Positions 44,941 through 53,648 of a stretch of DNA of 64,000 nt are shown piece after piece. How positions within the stretch are numbered: position 1 is the first letter of the stretch; the number at the start of each line of letters is the position of its first letter. The stretch comes from Pseudoalteromonas sp. R3 (GTDB lineage Bacteria; Pseudomonadota; Gammaproteobacteria; Enterobacterales; Alteromonadaceae): the NCBI RefSeq assembly GCF_004014715.1, contig NZ_CP034834.1:1264533-1328532 (forward strand), read 5' to 3'. The position numbers and the translations under genes are program-made. The notes under the pieces are model-generated. The model was given only the letters and a program-made list of their open reading frames with translations. It had not been told where the DNA came from and did not search any database.

Positions 44941-46887
44941 CAAATCTGTCCACCAGTTGGTCGAGGTTATTGGCCAGCTCAACTAGTTGCGTTGCCCCGG
45001 CATGCAACGCATCGGCTGAGTCTCCCACTTGCTGCACCGACTGACTGACGCCCTGGATGCGAGACTGAGTTTCCTCGGCGGCCTCACCCTGAGCATTGGC
45101 TTGACGGGAAATATCAGCGATGATGGTCTTAACGCGAGAGACCGAGCTGGCGATGTCATCGAAAGCCTGATGAGCCAGTTCCGACTGTTCGATGGCTTGC
45201 TTAGACTCATCAACACTGGCGGTCATACGCTCAGAAACACTGCGGGTTTGCTCAATTAGTTTAGTCAGGACTTGTTCAATGTCCTGAGTTGCATCATGAG
45301 AACGCTGAGCCAGTGTTCGCACTTCATCGGCCACGACAGCAAAACCACGGCCTTGTTCGCCGGCACGAGCGGCTTCAATGGCAGCATTCAAAGCAAGTAA
45401 GTTGGTTTGCTCGGCAATGGTACGGATGACCTCCAAAATGTTGGTAATGTTATTACTTTCGTTTTCGAGCTTACTCATGGCGGTGGCTGAATCGCCAAGT
45501 GAATCATTGAGTTTGGCCACCTGAGTCACGGTACTTTGGATCATCTGATTACCGGTTTGAGTATGCTGTTCTGTGGTCGAAATTTCGTTGAGTGCATCGC
45601 CACAGTTATCACTGACCGTCATCGCCATACTCGCCATGGACTGCGTGGTATCCGTGGCGGTTTGTGAGGTTTTTTCCTGATGGCGGCACTGGTCCCGGAT
45701 GTCGTTTATTCGTGACTGAGAAGTTTGCGCTTCACTATTGAGTGTTCTGGCGTTGTTTTGGATATCCTTAACCAGCGCATTAATTGAGTTTAGAAACTGA
45801 TTAAACCAGGTTGCCAGCTCGCTGATCTCATCATTACCTATCACCTGTAGTCGTTTAGATAAGTTGCCCTCACCCTGGGCTATTTCTTTGAGGCCATCTG
45901 AAACCATTTCTATGGGGTAAACAATTTTGTTGGCCAGTACGATGGCGATGACCACAAACAAGGCCAGCATGATCACTGCGATAATGCTGATGCTGTAAGT
46001 CATGTTGTATGACGAGGTGAGGATCTCATCCTCTTCAATGATAGCAATAAAGGTCCAACCGAGTTCCTCTGAACGATAAAACTTGGCATTGAAGATTTAT
46101 CCTGGTGTTCCAGTGTAATGAAAGGTGCACTCCCCGCGTTTCGGATAGCCTGATATCGGGCATCACTCAAATCACGAATGTTTTTAAAGTTATTATCAGC
46201 ATTTTTGGGGTCTGCCAGCACAGTCCCTTGGTTGTCGAGTAACAGCAAATAGCCTGTGTTACCCAGTTTGATGTTGCTGACAATGTCGGTCAGTGTCGAT
46301 AAGGTTACATCCAGAGACTGAACGCCGAGCATTTGGCCGTTTTTCATAATCCCGGTTGCAACGGATACCATCGCCTGTCCGGTAACGCCCTGATAAGGTT
46401 CAGTGATCACCACCTGAGATGGACTGGAGCTGACCTGCTGATACCAGGGCCTTTTACGCGGATCATAGTTGCCTAAAGGCTCGGCAGGATACTGAATAAA
46501 GCCACCATCACGGGTGCCCAGATAAACGAACAGCAGCTCAGGATGAGTTTTGCCAAAGGTGGTGTACAGGTCAAAAATTTCTGCTTCTGTCTTGCCGGAG
46601 CTCTCCGGCGTCATCATTTTCTCTGCACCAAAATAGGTGGTTGTGTCCTTGCCGACGGATTGCACGGTTTTACTTTGCGCTAAGAATCGGGCATTACTTT
46701 TCATCTGGTCAAAGAAGATGATAAACGCGTTTTCTATTTGTCGTATCTCGTTGACTGAAGTCTCTAAGAATCGGTCCAGTGACTCTTGTTTGGTGCGCGA
46801 GATACTCATGATGGATATTGCAAGAATTGGAATGATAACAGTCATTACAAAGCTTAAAATCAGCTTTTTACGCATTCTCATGGGCAA
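44927..46887 (-). CDS. Methyl-accepting chemotaxis protein with dCache sensor (frameshifted in this assembly)
   Basis: The N-terminal frame (ATG 46887) has TM1 ([20 protein letters not shown]) and a dCache periplasmic domain (about 35-290; [40 protein letters not shown]). It drifts after HQDKSSMP. The other frame continues as [21 protein letters not shown]2 ([20 protein letters not shown]), a HAMP domain and the signalling hairpin ([37 protein letters not shown]). One added base at the TTT run 46097-46099 unites them into about 653 residues. Cache residues in the WYQQ region suggest an amino-acid-like ligand. The protein signals to CheA/CheW. Confidence 0.85.
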
Positions 46888-47096
46888 CCACCTCGGTTTT
46901 TATTGTAATAATAGTGTAGTTGTGAACGGAGCAGATTGCTCCGAATTAGCCCAATTTATGGGCTTTCGGTTAATATTGCAAACTTATCTGGGTTGAACAA
47001 GGCGTACTGCAAGAAAAGTAACAGTGACTGGCGGGGACAGACGATGCGCGAAGTCATAGAAGTGCTCTTGCATAATCTGTCTGTTTGAGCAGGAAG

Positions 47097-48449
47097 TCAT
47101 TGAATATTGTGTTTTTTCATTAGCTTATAAAAGTCGGAGCGGTTTCGTTGCGCCAGCTTGGCTGCCTGGGGCACATTATGCTGACACAAAGCCAGTACCC
47201 TGACGATATAGTCACGTTCGAACTGCCGTTTGGCATCATTGAGGCCGATAAACGCCTGACGGTCATCCTGAGTGGGTAAGGCATTTATCACACAGTCCTG
47301 CGAAACATGGGTGCCTGGAGTCATTGCTACGCAATATTCAATCACGTTGTGTAACTGGCGGATATTGCCGGGCCAGGCATAGTTTAGCAAGGCGGTCATG
47401 GCATCCGGCGAGAGGCGCTTTGGCGCTTTGCTCAGTTGTTTTAAAAACAGGTTGGCCAGTAAGGGAATGTCTTCAACTCGCTCTTTGAGCGCCGGCAGCG
47501 ACAACTGCACAACGTTAAGCCGGTAATAAAGATCTTCTCTGAACGTTCCCTCACTCACGGCCTGAGCAATGTTCTTGTGACTAGCCGACAAGATCCGGAC
47601 ATTTACGGTTTGCTCATGCTGCCCACCAATGGGGCGTACCGTTTTTTCCTGCAAGACTCTCAGCAATTTTACTTGTAAGTCGAGCGGCATATCCCCAATT
47701 TCATCCAGTAATAATGTGCCCTGATCGGCAGCCTGGATCAGCCCCTGTTTATCTGTAATTGCACCGGTAAAAGCGCCTTTTTTATGGCCAAATAATTCAG
47801 ATTCCAGCAGATGAGCGGGAAGGGCGCCACAGTTTATGGCAATAAATGGTCCTTCAGCATGGTTGCTTGCACGGTGAATGGCCTGAGCCGTCACTTCTTT
47901 ACCCGTACCACTTTCGCCCTGGATCAGGATATTGGCCTGGCTGGGGGCGATGGCTTTAATTTGTTGTACCAACTGGCGCATGCTCGCGCTTTGGTGATAC
48001 AAACCATGGAAATTATCCGGATCTGGCGTGTGTGACACACTTTTGTCTGGCACCGCTTTATTAATGGCAGCCAGCAGTTCATCACTGTCGATAGGCTTAG
48101 TGATAAACGCCGTGATCCCCTGCTGAATGGCATCAACGGCATCGGGGATGGAGCCATGCGCGGTCATCATGATCACGGGCAGTCCCGGGTAGTTCGCCTG
48201 TAGTTTTTGGTTAAGGGTGAGGCCGTCCATATTATCCATACGCAAGTCGGTGAGTACCAAGTCGATTGAGGTGTTTGTCAATTGTCGTAATGCAGCATGA
48301 CCACTGCTGGCCAGCATAACCTCAAAGCCATGACTCTCCAGTCTCATTGCCAGCAATTCGCTCAGGGCCGGGTCGTCGTCGACCAGCATAATGGTGGTGT
48401 TTCGGGTTACAGGTAGAGGATCTTTGATGTCGGTTGCTGTGTAAAACAT
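47097..48449 (-). CDS. glrR: Sigma-54-dependent response regulator GlrR/QseF-like
   Basis: 450 residues: receiver (15-130; LVDDDPAL, phosphoacceptor in DLVLTDLRMDNMDG), AAA+ sigma-54 activator (about 155-375; GESGTGKE, ELFGHKKGAFTGA, GTLLLDEIGDMP) and a short Fis-type HTH (LAQRNRSDFYKLMKKHNIQ). The gene order kinase - small lipoprotein - regulator, with overlapping stop/start codons (TAATG junction at 48449), is that of glrK-qseG-glrR in enterobacteria, so the assignment is by both sequence and context. It would activate sigma-54 promoters for envelope functions. The EF-hand array upstream of the operon is a candidate target. Confidence 0.85.
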   Translation of the reverse strand: MFYTATDIKDPLPVTRNTTIMLVDDDPALSELLAMRLESHGFEVMLASSGHAALRQLTNTSIDLVLTDLRMDNMDGLTLNQKLQANYPGLPVIMMTAHGSIPDAVDAIQQGITAFITKPIDSDELLAAINKAVPDKSVSHTPDPDNFHGLYHQSASMRQLVQQIKAIAPSQANILIQGESGTGKEVTAQAIHRASNHAEGPFIAINCGALPAHLLESELFGHKKGAFTGAITDKQGLIQAADQGTLLLDEIGDMPLDLQVKLLRVLQEKTVRPIGGQHEQTVNVRILSASHKNIAQAVSEGTFREDLYYRLNVVQLSLPALKERVEDIPLLANLFLKQLSKAPKRLSPDAMTALLNYAWPGNIRQLHNVIEYCVAMTPGTHVSQDCVINALPTQDDRQAFIGLNDAKRQFERDYIVRVLALCQHNVPQAAKLAQRNRSDFYKLMKKHNIQ

Positions 48450-48988
48450 TATGGCTGCTCCTTGGATGTCTGAGGGGATTCATTCATAGGCACGTCCTGA
48501 AGCCTTTGTTGCTCTATGTCGACCAGCTCTTGTTTGAGGGTCATTAATGCCTGACTGGTTTGGCTCAGCTGCGATTGGATCTCGCTCAGTTTCGCGTTAC
48601 TGCGATGCAGGCGGATTTTTTGTCCTCGCAGCACCTGAGAGTGTTGTTTCAGTGTGCTAAACCACAGGTGGTAGTGCTGTGGCCAGGGCTGGCTTTGCTC
48701 TATTGCAGCTATTGCCTGCAATTGTTTGGTGGTCGATACTGTGTTGCAGTAGCTGTGAATAAATGTATCAATAGCGGCCTGACCGATAAAACGTTCCGAT
48801 TTGTTATGAGTAACGGGTAAATCCTGCTGGCATACCGTTAAGTAACGCTCAAGCAGGAACGTCAGAGTTGCATACTCAGGGCTTAGCGTTTTGCGTGGCC
48901 CGATAAAGCGGCTGTTGTTCTGATCCGGGCTCAGCTGACAACCGCTCAGACAAACAATGAGCAGTAAGCTCAACAATGGGGTTCTCAT
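48449..48988 (-). CDS. qseG: QseG-like lipoprotein of the glrK-glrR operon
   Basis: 179 residues. Lipobox in LLIVCLSGCQLSP. The N-terminal domain is helical with two cysteines (LTVCQQDLP, HSYCNTVS), and the C-terminal half is a coiled coil (HRSNAKLSEIQSQLSQTSQA, LKQELVDIEQQRLQD) ending in a polar tail. This size and layout, lying between the kinase and the sigma-54 regulator, match QseG. It overlaps the kinase gene by four bases and the regulator by one. The family interacts with the kinase and tunes its activity at the outer membrane. Confidence 0.75.
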   Translation of the reverse strand: MRTPLLSLLLIVCLSGCQLSPDQNNSRFIGPRKTLSPEYATLTFLLERYLTVCQQDLPVTHNKSERFIGQAAIDTFIHSYCNTVSTTKQLQAIAAIEQSQPWPQHYHLWFSTLKQHSQVLRGQKIRLHRSNAKLSEIQSQLSQTSQALMTLKQELVDIEQQRLQDVPMNESPQTSKEQP

Positions 48989-50394
48989 TTACTTTTTCCT
49001 TGTTTTGGCAAAGTTAAACTGAATTCACAGCCAGGGTGGGTATTTTGCCACCCTAACTGGCCGCCAAACTGGTTCACACATTCCTCGACAATGGCCAGCC
49101 CCAGTCCACTACCTGCAATTTGGGTGCTTTGCTTGCCTCTGACAAAGGGCTTAAACAAATGCTCAGCTTCTTGTGGGTCGAGTCCCGGTCCATCATCGCG
49201 AATATTGAACCGCCAATGAGTCGATGTGTCAGAGAACTCTATGACAATGTGAGTATTGGTATACTGAATGGCGTTACCAAGCAGGTGAGTCAGCGCCAGT
49301 TTGACAGGCATTTCGGGCAATTGAGTGAGTGCCGGGTTAAAGCGCCAGTCAATCTGAATACCTGCGCTTTGTAGCCGCTGTGCAAAGTGCTCCTCAAGTT
49401 GATCTTTGATTGCCTGGGCACTACAGCGTGCTTGTTGACTGTGTGGGTGGCTGGCAGCACTGAACGTGAGCAAGTCGTCAATAAGCTGAGTAAGTTTGCT
49501 GACGGACGTGCCCAGAATGCCGGTTACGCGCATTTGTTTGTTGTTCAGCTGCCCCAGGTGAGATGTATTAAGTAACTCAGTGCCCTCTTTGATGGAGGCC
49601 AGCGGGGTTTTTAACTCGTGTGAGACATGACGCAAAAAGGTCTCTTTTTGTTGCTTGCTGGCGGCCAGTTCATAGCGAACCTGTTCAAGACGCTCGCCAA
49701 GTTGTGTGAACTCATGGCTTCCCGACAATCGAATGGGTGTAGCGAACTCTCCGTCACCAACGACTGCGATGGCTTGCTCCAGCTGAAATAACTGGCGGGA
49801 GATCCGTTTTATCAGCCAGATACTGAGTGCAATTAAGACGGGTAACAACAGACTCAGTCCGATTAAAAAGCGCTGGCGGATCTTACTTTGTTGCACCAGC
49901 GCTTCGTCGAGCGTTTTATCGAGTGCCTGCTGTAGCGATTGTGACTCGCGGGTCAGGACAGTGACCATGGCTGACAAGGTTTTACTGTCGGGAGCCTGGG
50001 CCTGTGTCAGGGGCTGTTGCCAATTTGCAACGGCTGCATTTTTTTTCAGTGTGATGAGCAGTTTCGTGAGCGTTTTTTTACGCTTTTGCCAGTTTTCGTT
50101 GATGCTAATTTGTAATTTTTCACTTTGTAGCAGCTGGTTGTTCAACTGGGCTTTCTCAAGCGCCATAAGGGCATTTCTTAACTCATTAAATTCGGAAGTA
50201 ACCTTCTGATTATTTGAATAAATATCTTGAACTTGTTGTTGTTGGTAGGCTACCGATTGAATAAACCACAGAGTAAGCAATAACAGCGGAACCAGAGCCA
50301 ACAGCAGCGCCATCAGTGCCTGTTTCCACAACGCCTGAGAAAAAAATTGTTTGAGCGGCTCACGGGCGCGCTGCTCTGAGCTGGCATGCTGCAT
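48985..50394 (-). CDS. glrK: Histidine kinase GlrK/QseE-like
   Basis: 469 residues from the ATG at 50394. An upstream TTG at 50445 lies inside an inverted-repeat site and is unlikely. TM1 (QALMALLLALVPLLLLTLWF) is followed by a helical periplasmic domain (about 45-170) and TM2 (FLIGLSLLLPVLIALSIWLI). HAMP, DHp (RHVSHELKTPLASIKEGTEL) and HATPase (LLGNAIQYTNT, DDGPGLDPQE, GSGLGLAI) follow. It phosphorylates the GlrR-like regulator in response to an envelope signal. Its upstream region contains two 18-bp palindromic sites at 50430-50447 and 50498-50515. Confidence 0.88.
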   Translation of the reverse strand: MQHASSEQRAREPLKQFFSQALWKQALMALLLALVPLLLLTLWFIQSVAYQQQQVQDIYSNNQKVTSEFNELRNALMALEKAQLNNQLLQSEKLQISINENWQKRKKTLTKLLITLKKNAAVANWQQPLTQAQAPDSKTLSAMVTVLTRESQSLQQALDKTLDEALVQQSKIRQRFLIGLSLLLPVLIALSIWLIKRISRQLFQLEQAIAVVGDGEFATPIRLSGSHEFTQLGERLEQVRYELAASKQQKETFLRHVSHELKTPLASIKEGTELLNTSHLGQLNNKQMRVTGILGTSVSKLTQLIDDLLTFSAASHPHSQQARCSAQAIKDQLEEHFAQRLQSAGIQIDWRFNPALTQLPEMPVKLALTHLLGNAIQYTNTHIVIEFSDTSTHWRFNIRDDGPGLDPQEAEHLFKPFVRGKQSTQIAGSGLGLAIVEECVNQFGGQLGWQNTHPGCEFSLTLPKQGKSK

Positions 50395-50429
50395 AAAATA
50401 TCTGGCTTTATAGTGCGTTTTTGGTCCGA

Positions 50430-50447
50430 TGTTGCTAAATGGCAACA
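50430..50447. promoter_or_regulatory. Palindromic site 1, candidate GlrR binding site
   Basis: TGTTGCTAAATGGCAACA: 6-bp arms TGTTGC/GCAACA around six bases. It is the exact reverse complement of site 2 at 50498. It lies 36 bases upstream of the glrK ATG. Confidence 0.6.
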
Positions 50448-50497
50448 GGTGTAAGTTATTGATTTTTAAAGTTGAGCCAAAAACGCAGGTTAATCAG

Positions 50498-50515
50498 TGT
50501 TGCCATTTAGCAACA
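50498..50515. promoter_or_regulatory. Palindromic site 2, candidate GlrR binding site
   Basis: TGTTGCCATTTAGCAACA, the exact reverse complement of site 1, centred 68 bases away. It lies about 75 bases upstream of a -24/-12-like element, a normal enhancer distance for a sigma-54 activator. Confidence 0.6.
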
Positions 50516-50589
50516 AACCGCCTTAATCCCACCTGAACTTTTTTACCCACCTTTTATTAACTCATTGAAAATAAATAACTAAATAAAGC

Positions 50590-50604
50590 TGGCATCAAAG
50601 TTGG
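50590..50604 (+). promoter_or_regulatory. Candidate sigma-54 promoter for the EF-hand genes
   Basis: TGGCATCAAAGTTGG matches the -24/-12 consensus TGGCAYN5TTGC except for the last base (G for C). Spacing between the GG and the -12 pair is correct. It would start transcription near 50616, about 78 bases before the first EF-hand ATG. Confidence 0.5.
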
Positions 50605-50693
50605 AATAGTCTTGTCAAACGCAGCCAACAAACCCCAGACGGTTTCGCGGCAGCAGCATTTACAGCAAATACGAAAAACAGAAGGAAAGTAAC

Positions 50694-50915
50694 ATGAAAA
50701 CATCTATGACAATGATTGCGGCTTTGGGTCTGACTATGCTGGCAACCAGTGCGATTGCAGGCGGTGACTTCGAAAAGTATGACACAGATGGCGATGGCAC
50801 TATCAGTCTGAGTGAATCAAAAGCCAATCCCAGATTGATGGGCCAGTTTAAAGATCTGGATAGCAACGGCGATGGCCAGCTGAGCAGAAGTGAATTTTCA
50901 GGCTTTAACAGCTAA
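50694..50915 (+). CDS. Tiny secreted EF-hand protein 1
   Basis: 73 residues with AGAAGGAAAG before the ATG. The signal peptide TMIAALGLTMLATSAIAG leaves about 50 residues that hold two EF-hand loops: DTDGDGTISLSE and DSNGDGQLSRSE, each with all five side-chain calcium ligands and the invariant Gly6. The mature protein is one EF-hand pair exported to the periplasm or beyond, a probable calcium buffer or sensor. It is the first of four tandem paralogues and follows the candidate sigma-54 promoter at 50590. Confidence 0.88.
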   Translation: MKTSMTMIAALGLTMLATSAIAGGDFEKYDTDGDGTISLSESKANPRLMGQFKDLDSNGDGQLSRSEFSGFNS

Positions 50916-50941
50916 CAGGTACTCACATAGGAGAAGTTATT

Positions 50942-51157
50942 ATGCAGATAAAACATGTACTTGTACTGACAATCAGTATGCTCACCAGCGCATTTGCGTT
51001 TGCCTCTGAGGTAGATTTTGCGCTACTGGACACCAACAGCGATGGGGTGATCAGTATGTCTGAAGCGAAGCAGGTCCCCGAGGTGGCAGAGGCATTCAGA
51101 CGCCTGGACAGAAATCGCGACGACGCGCTGAGCGCCAAAGAATTTAGTCACTTTTAA
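50942..51157 (+). CDS. Tiny secreted EF-hand protein 2
   Basis: 71 residues: signal peptide (LVLTISMLTSAFAFA) then two EF-hand loops, DTNSDGVISMSE (normal) and DRNRDDALSAKE. The second has Asp in place of Gly6, which would weaken calcium binding. It is the most divergent of the four copies. AGGAG lies ten bases before the ATG, and the gene starts 26 bases after copy 1, so it is probably in one transcript with it. Confidence 0.85.
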   Translation: MQIKHVLVLTISMLTSAFAFASEVDFALLDTNSDGVISMSEAKQVPEVAEAFRRLDRNRDDALSAKEFSHF

Positions 51158-51177
51158 GCCAATTTAGTGAGGAAATA

Positions 51178-51387
51178 ATGATGAACAAACTAATGTTAAG
51201 CACAGTATTAATGCTGGCCAGCCTGGGCGCACATGCAGCAAGCAGCTCTTTTTCTTCCTTTGATACTGACGGTGACGGGTTTATTTCAAAGTCTGAAGCT
51301 GCTGGCTCAGAGACCCTGACGGTTATTTTCGACAAGCTAGACAGCAATGGCGACGGCAAGCTTTCCGAGCAGGAATTTCGCCAGTAA
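51178..51387 (+). CDS. Tiny secreted EF-hand protein 3
   Basis: 69 residues (an ATG one codon later is equally possible). The signal peptide STVLMLASLGAHA is followed by FSSFDTDGDGFISKSEAAGS and the second loop DSNGDGKLSEQE; both EF-hands have complete ligands. It is close to copy 4 across its whole length (shared LMLASLGAHA/LIMVSLGAHA signal and EAA...FDKLDSNGDGKLS core), so the pair arose by recent duplication. It has GAGGAAA upstream and starts 20 bases after copy 2. Confidence 0.87.
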   Translation: MMNKLMLSTVLMLASLGAHAASSSFSSFDTDGDGFISKSEAAGSETLTVIFDKLDSNGDGKLSEQEFRQ

Positions 51388-51482
51388 CTGAATGAGTGCG
51401 ATAAACCAAGTGGCGCCAATTTTGCGCCGCATCCCCCAAGTTTAGATAAAACAAATTTAAGTCTTAAGCTAAGGAGCTAAGT

Positions 51483-51686
51483 ATGAATAAGTTAATGATC
51501 ACAGCAGCACTAATCATGGTCAGCCTAGGTGCACACGCAGCAAGCACATTCTCATCATTCGACAAGAATGACGATGGATTTATCAGTAAGTCGGAAGCAG
51601 CTGTTTCAACTGAACTGAGTTCAGAGTTCGACAAACTCGACAGCAATGGCGATGGCAAACTCTCTAAGCAGGAGTTCCGCCTGTAA
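51483..51686 (+). CDS. Tiny secreted EF-hand protein 4
   Basis: 67 residues: signal peptide (LIMVSLGAHAAS), first loop DKNDDGFISKSE and second loop DSNGDGKLSKQE, both with full ligand sets. It is the sister of copy 3. It is set off by about 95 bases from copy 3, a gap that contains a weak GGCGC/GCGCC hairpin, and it has AAGGAGC before its ATG. The terminator at 51764 ends the array. Confidence 0.87.
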   Translation: MNKLMITAALIMVSLGAHAASTFSSFDKNDDGFISKSEAAVSTELSSEFDKLDSNGDGKLSKQEFRL

Positions 51687-51763
51687 CTGCCCGATATAAC
51701 ATAGGCACACTCCCAATTTTGTATTTTTTTACGCAACAGTCTTCATGGGTCCTTCCATGAACC

Positions 51764-51787
51764 AAGGCACCTATAAGGGTGCCTTTT
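51764..51787. terminator. Terminator after the EF-hand array
   Basis: AAGGCACC/GGGTGCCTT stem (one G-T pair) followed by TTTT on the plus strand. It lies a few bases from the stop of the convergent acetyltransferase gene, so it may also serve that gene. Confidence 0.85.
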
Positions 51788-51794
51788 TCGTTTG

Positions 51795-52352
51795 TCATGC
51801 TGTTGCTGCCAATTTATGCTCACTGCGCAGCAGACCATACATGTAGGCATCATAATAGCCATGGCTGAACTTAAAGTGCTGGCGTAAATGTGCCTCCTGC
51901 TGCATGCCCAGTTTTTGCATCAGGCGCCAGGAAGCCTGGTTTTCAACCGCGCAGAATGCACAGATCTTGTTTAGCCCAAACTGCGTAAAAGCAGCCTCTA
52001 TAAGCGCGTTTGCAGCCTCAAAGGCATAGCCCTGGCCGATATATTTCTCGTTCAGGCGATACCCGATTTCAGCCGTTTTAGCGTTGTGGCACAAAAACTT
52101 ATACATAAGTTCGCCGACCAGAACATTATCTTCGCGTCTGATAATGGCCAGCAGCAGCCGTTCATGTTCCTTTGCCTGCCAGGGGGCGCTGGCCTGGTCA
52201 ATGCGGCTCTGGGCATCTGCCAGTGTCGCCGGCTCGCCAATATATCTGGATGTATCCGGGTTACGCCTGCTCTCGTAAACGGCTTGCAGATCTTGTTGTT
52301 GTAACGGGCGGATCTCGAGGCGGGGAGTGTTAAAGTAGAGTTTATTGAACAT
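51795..52352 (-). CDS. RimJ/RimL-type GNAT acetyltransferase
   Basis: 185 residues from the ATG at 52352. The beginning RLEIRPLQQQDLQAVYESRR and the acetyl-CoA segment EIGYRLNEKYIGQGYAFEAA, then LNKICAFCAVENQASWRLMQ, KLGMQQEAHLRQHFK, match the RimJ/RimL ribosomal-protein-alanine acetyltransferase group. Many members modify other amines, so the substrate is open. It stands 23 bases downstream of the MFS gene on the same strand and may be cotranscribed. Confidence 0.87.
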   Translation of the reverse strand: MFNKLYFNTPRLEIRPLQQQDLQAVYESRRNPDTSRYIGEPATLADAQSRIDQASAPWQAKEHERLLLAIIRREDNVLVGELMYKFLCHNAKTAEIGYRLNEKYIGQGYAFEAANALIEAAFTQFGLNKICAFCAVENQASWRLMQKLGMQQEAHLRQHFKFSHGYYDAYMYGLLRSEHKLAATA

Positions 52353-52375
52353 GACTGATCCCAAAAATAACGTCC

Positions 52376-53593
52376 TTAAATGTGTTCAAAGTGAGGCCGC
52401 TGAGTGCGTATGGTTTGCCAGCTTACTAACAGCAGTGCGGCGCACAATACGATCAACAGGGCGATGGTGTGTGTGTTGTCCGTCAGCCACTGGTTAACCA
52501 GCCAGGCTACCACAGAAAAAATCAATAATTCGATGGCCCCGACCAGCGCATTTGCCGTACCCGCCTGGTTGGGATGGAGCAGGCCGATTAAGTGCATGTA
52601 GCTGGGAAAATACCCGCCAAATACCAGCATGATAGCGGCATACGCCAGCAGTATGGCAAGTGCGCTGTCGCTGGCCAGCACAAAGGTCAACGCACTGAGT
52701 AATAATGCAGGCCAAAGCCATAAAACAATTTTGAGATAACTCACATGGCGCTGCAAAACCTTCGCGAATATTGCGCCCAATAACAGGCCGACCATAGGTA
52801 GCATCATGGCTTGCCCGGTCTGAACGGTGGTAAAGCCAAAGCGATCCTGAAGCAAGAACGGCAAATGCAGTTGGAGCGTTAAATATAAAAAGGTAGGCAC
52901 CCATTTGAGACTGGCCAGAGAGAGAAAAACCTGACAGCTGACCATACTCTGGTAATGTCGGAGCAGGTTCAGCGGGTTTATTGCAATTGGCTGAGGCTTG
53001 CTTGCTTTTAGCAGGCTCATGCCAAACACCGTAATAAACAGGTAATAAGTTGCAAGCACGACAGACAGCCCCTGCCAGCCAAGCCAGCTGCTCAGTGTGC
53101 CACCCAGCAGTGGGGCAACAATGGCGGTGACACTGGCTGAGATGGCCACCGTCGCCATGGCACTTTTGAGCTTTGCGCCAGATAGGTGCTGGGCCAGTAA
53201 AGTACGGCTTATCAACACCGGCGATGCGGAGCCGGCGCCTTGTAAGATTCGACCGATTAAAAAGGTGCTGCTGTCAGGTGCTACGGCACATAACAGCGTA
53301 CCGATCAGTAAGATCATTTGCCCGGCAATGAACAATGGCCGATCACCATATTTATCGCGAAGCGGGCCGACAGCCAGTTGCGCCGCCCCAAGCGTAATAA
53401 AGTAGCTGATTATCATGGCCTGGCTCATGCTGTTTGATAGCAACAGGCTATCTGCTATATCAGGCAAGACAGGCATATACACCTGGCTGACCAGCTGAGA
53501 GCAGGACATCAGTAAAACAGCGAGCATAGTAAACAAGTACACAGGCACTCCAGGCGCAGAGGATTTGACCCGAGCACTATACGCCGCTTTCAT
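52376..53593 (-). CDS. MFS multidrug transporter, Bcr/CflA-like
   Basis: 405 residues, 12 membrane helices. The N-terminal YMPVLPDIADSL and the loop LRDKYGDRPLFIAGQ (MFS motif A), with QGAGSASPVLISRTLLAQ in TM4, are typical of the Bcr/CflA drug:proton antiporters. It would expel drugs or dipeptides across the inner membrane. It is divergent from a LysR gene 55 bases away, with a palindrome between them, so regulation by that LysR is likely. Confidence 0.9.
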   Translation of the reverse strand: MKAAYSARVKSSAPGVPVYLFTMLAVLLMSCSQLVSQVYMPVLPDIADSLLLSNSMSQAMIISYFITLGAAQLAVGPLRDKYGDRPLFIAGQMILLIGTLLCAVAPDSSTFLIGRILQGAGSASPVLISRTLLAQHLSGAKLKSAMATVAISASVTAIVAPLLGGTLSSWLGWQGLSVVLATYYLFITVFGMSLLKASKPQPIAINPLNLLRHYQSMVSCQVFLSLASLKWVPTFLYLTLQLHLPFLLQDRFGFTTVQTGQAMMLPMVGLLLGAIFAKVLQRHVSYLKIVLWLWPALLLSALTFVLASDSALAILLAYAAIMLVFGGYFPSYMHLIGLLHPNQAGTANALVGAIELLIFSVVAWLVNQWLTDNTHTIALLIVLCAALLLVSWQTIRTQRPHFEHI

Positions 53594-53627
53594 TGTCCTA
53601 AAAATAAGGTAATAATTAAAATACTAT

Positions 53628-53640
53628 TTCCTACTAGGAA
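53628..53640. promoter_or_regulatory. Palindrome in the MFS-LysR intergenic region, candidate operator
   Basis: TTCCTA-C-TAGGAA, a perfect 6+1+6 palindrome. Its right arm includes the AGGAA that probably serves as the LysR ribosome binding site, 8 bases before the ATG at 53649, so bound regulator would also block its own translation start region. Confidence 0.5.
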
Positions 53641-53648
53641 TTAATTAA

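Noticed and set aside
48985..50445. Longer GlrK-like protein starting at TTG 50445
   Set aside because: That start lies within the palindromic site 50430-50447, and the added residues show no domain; the ATG at 50394 precedes TM1 properly.
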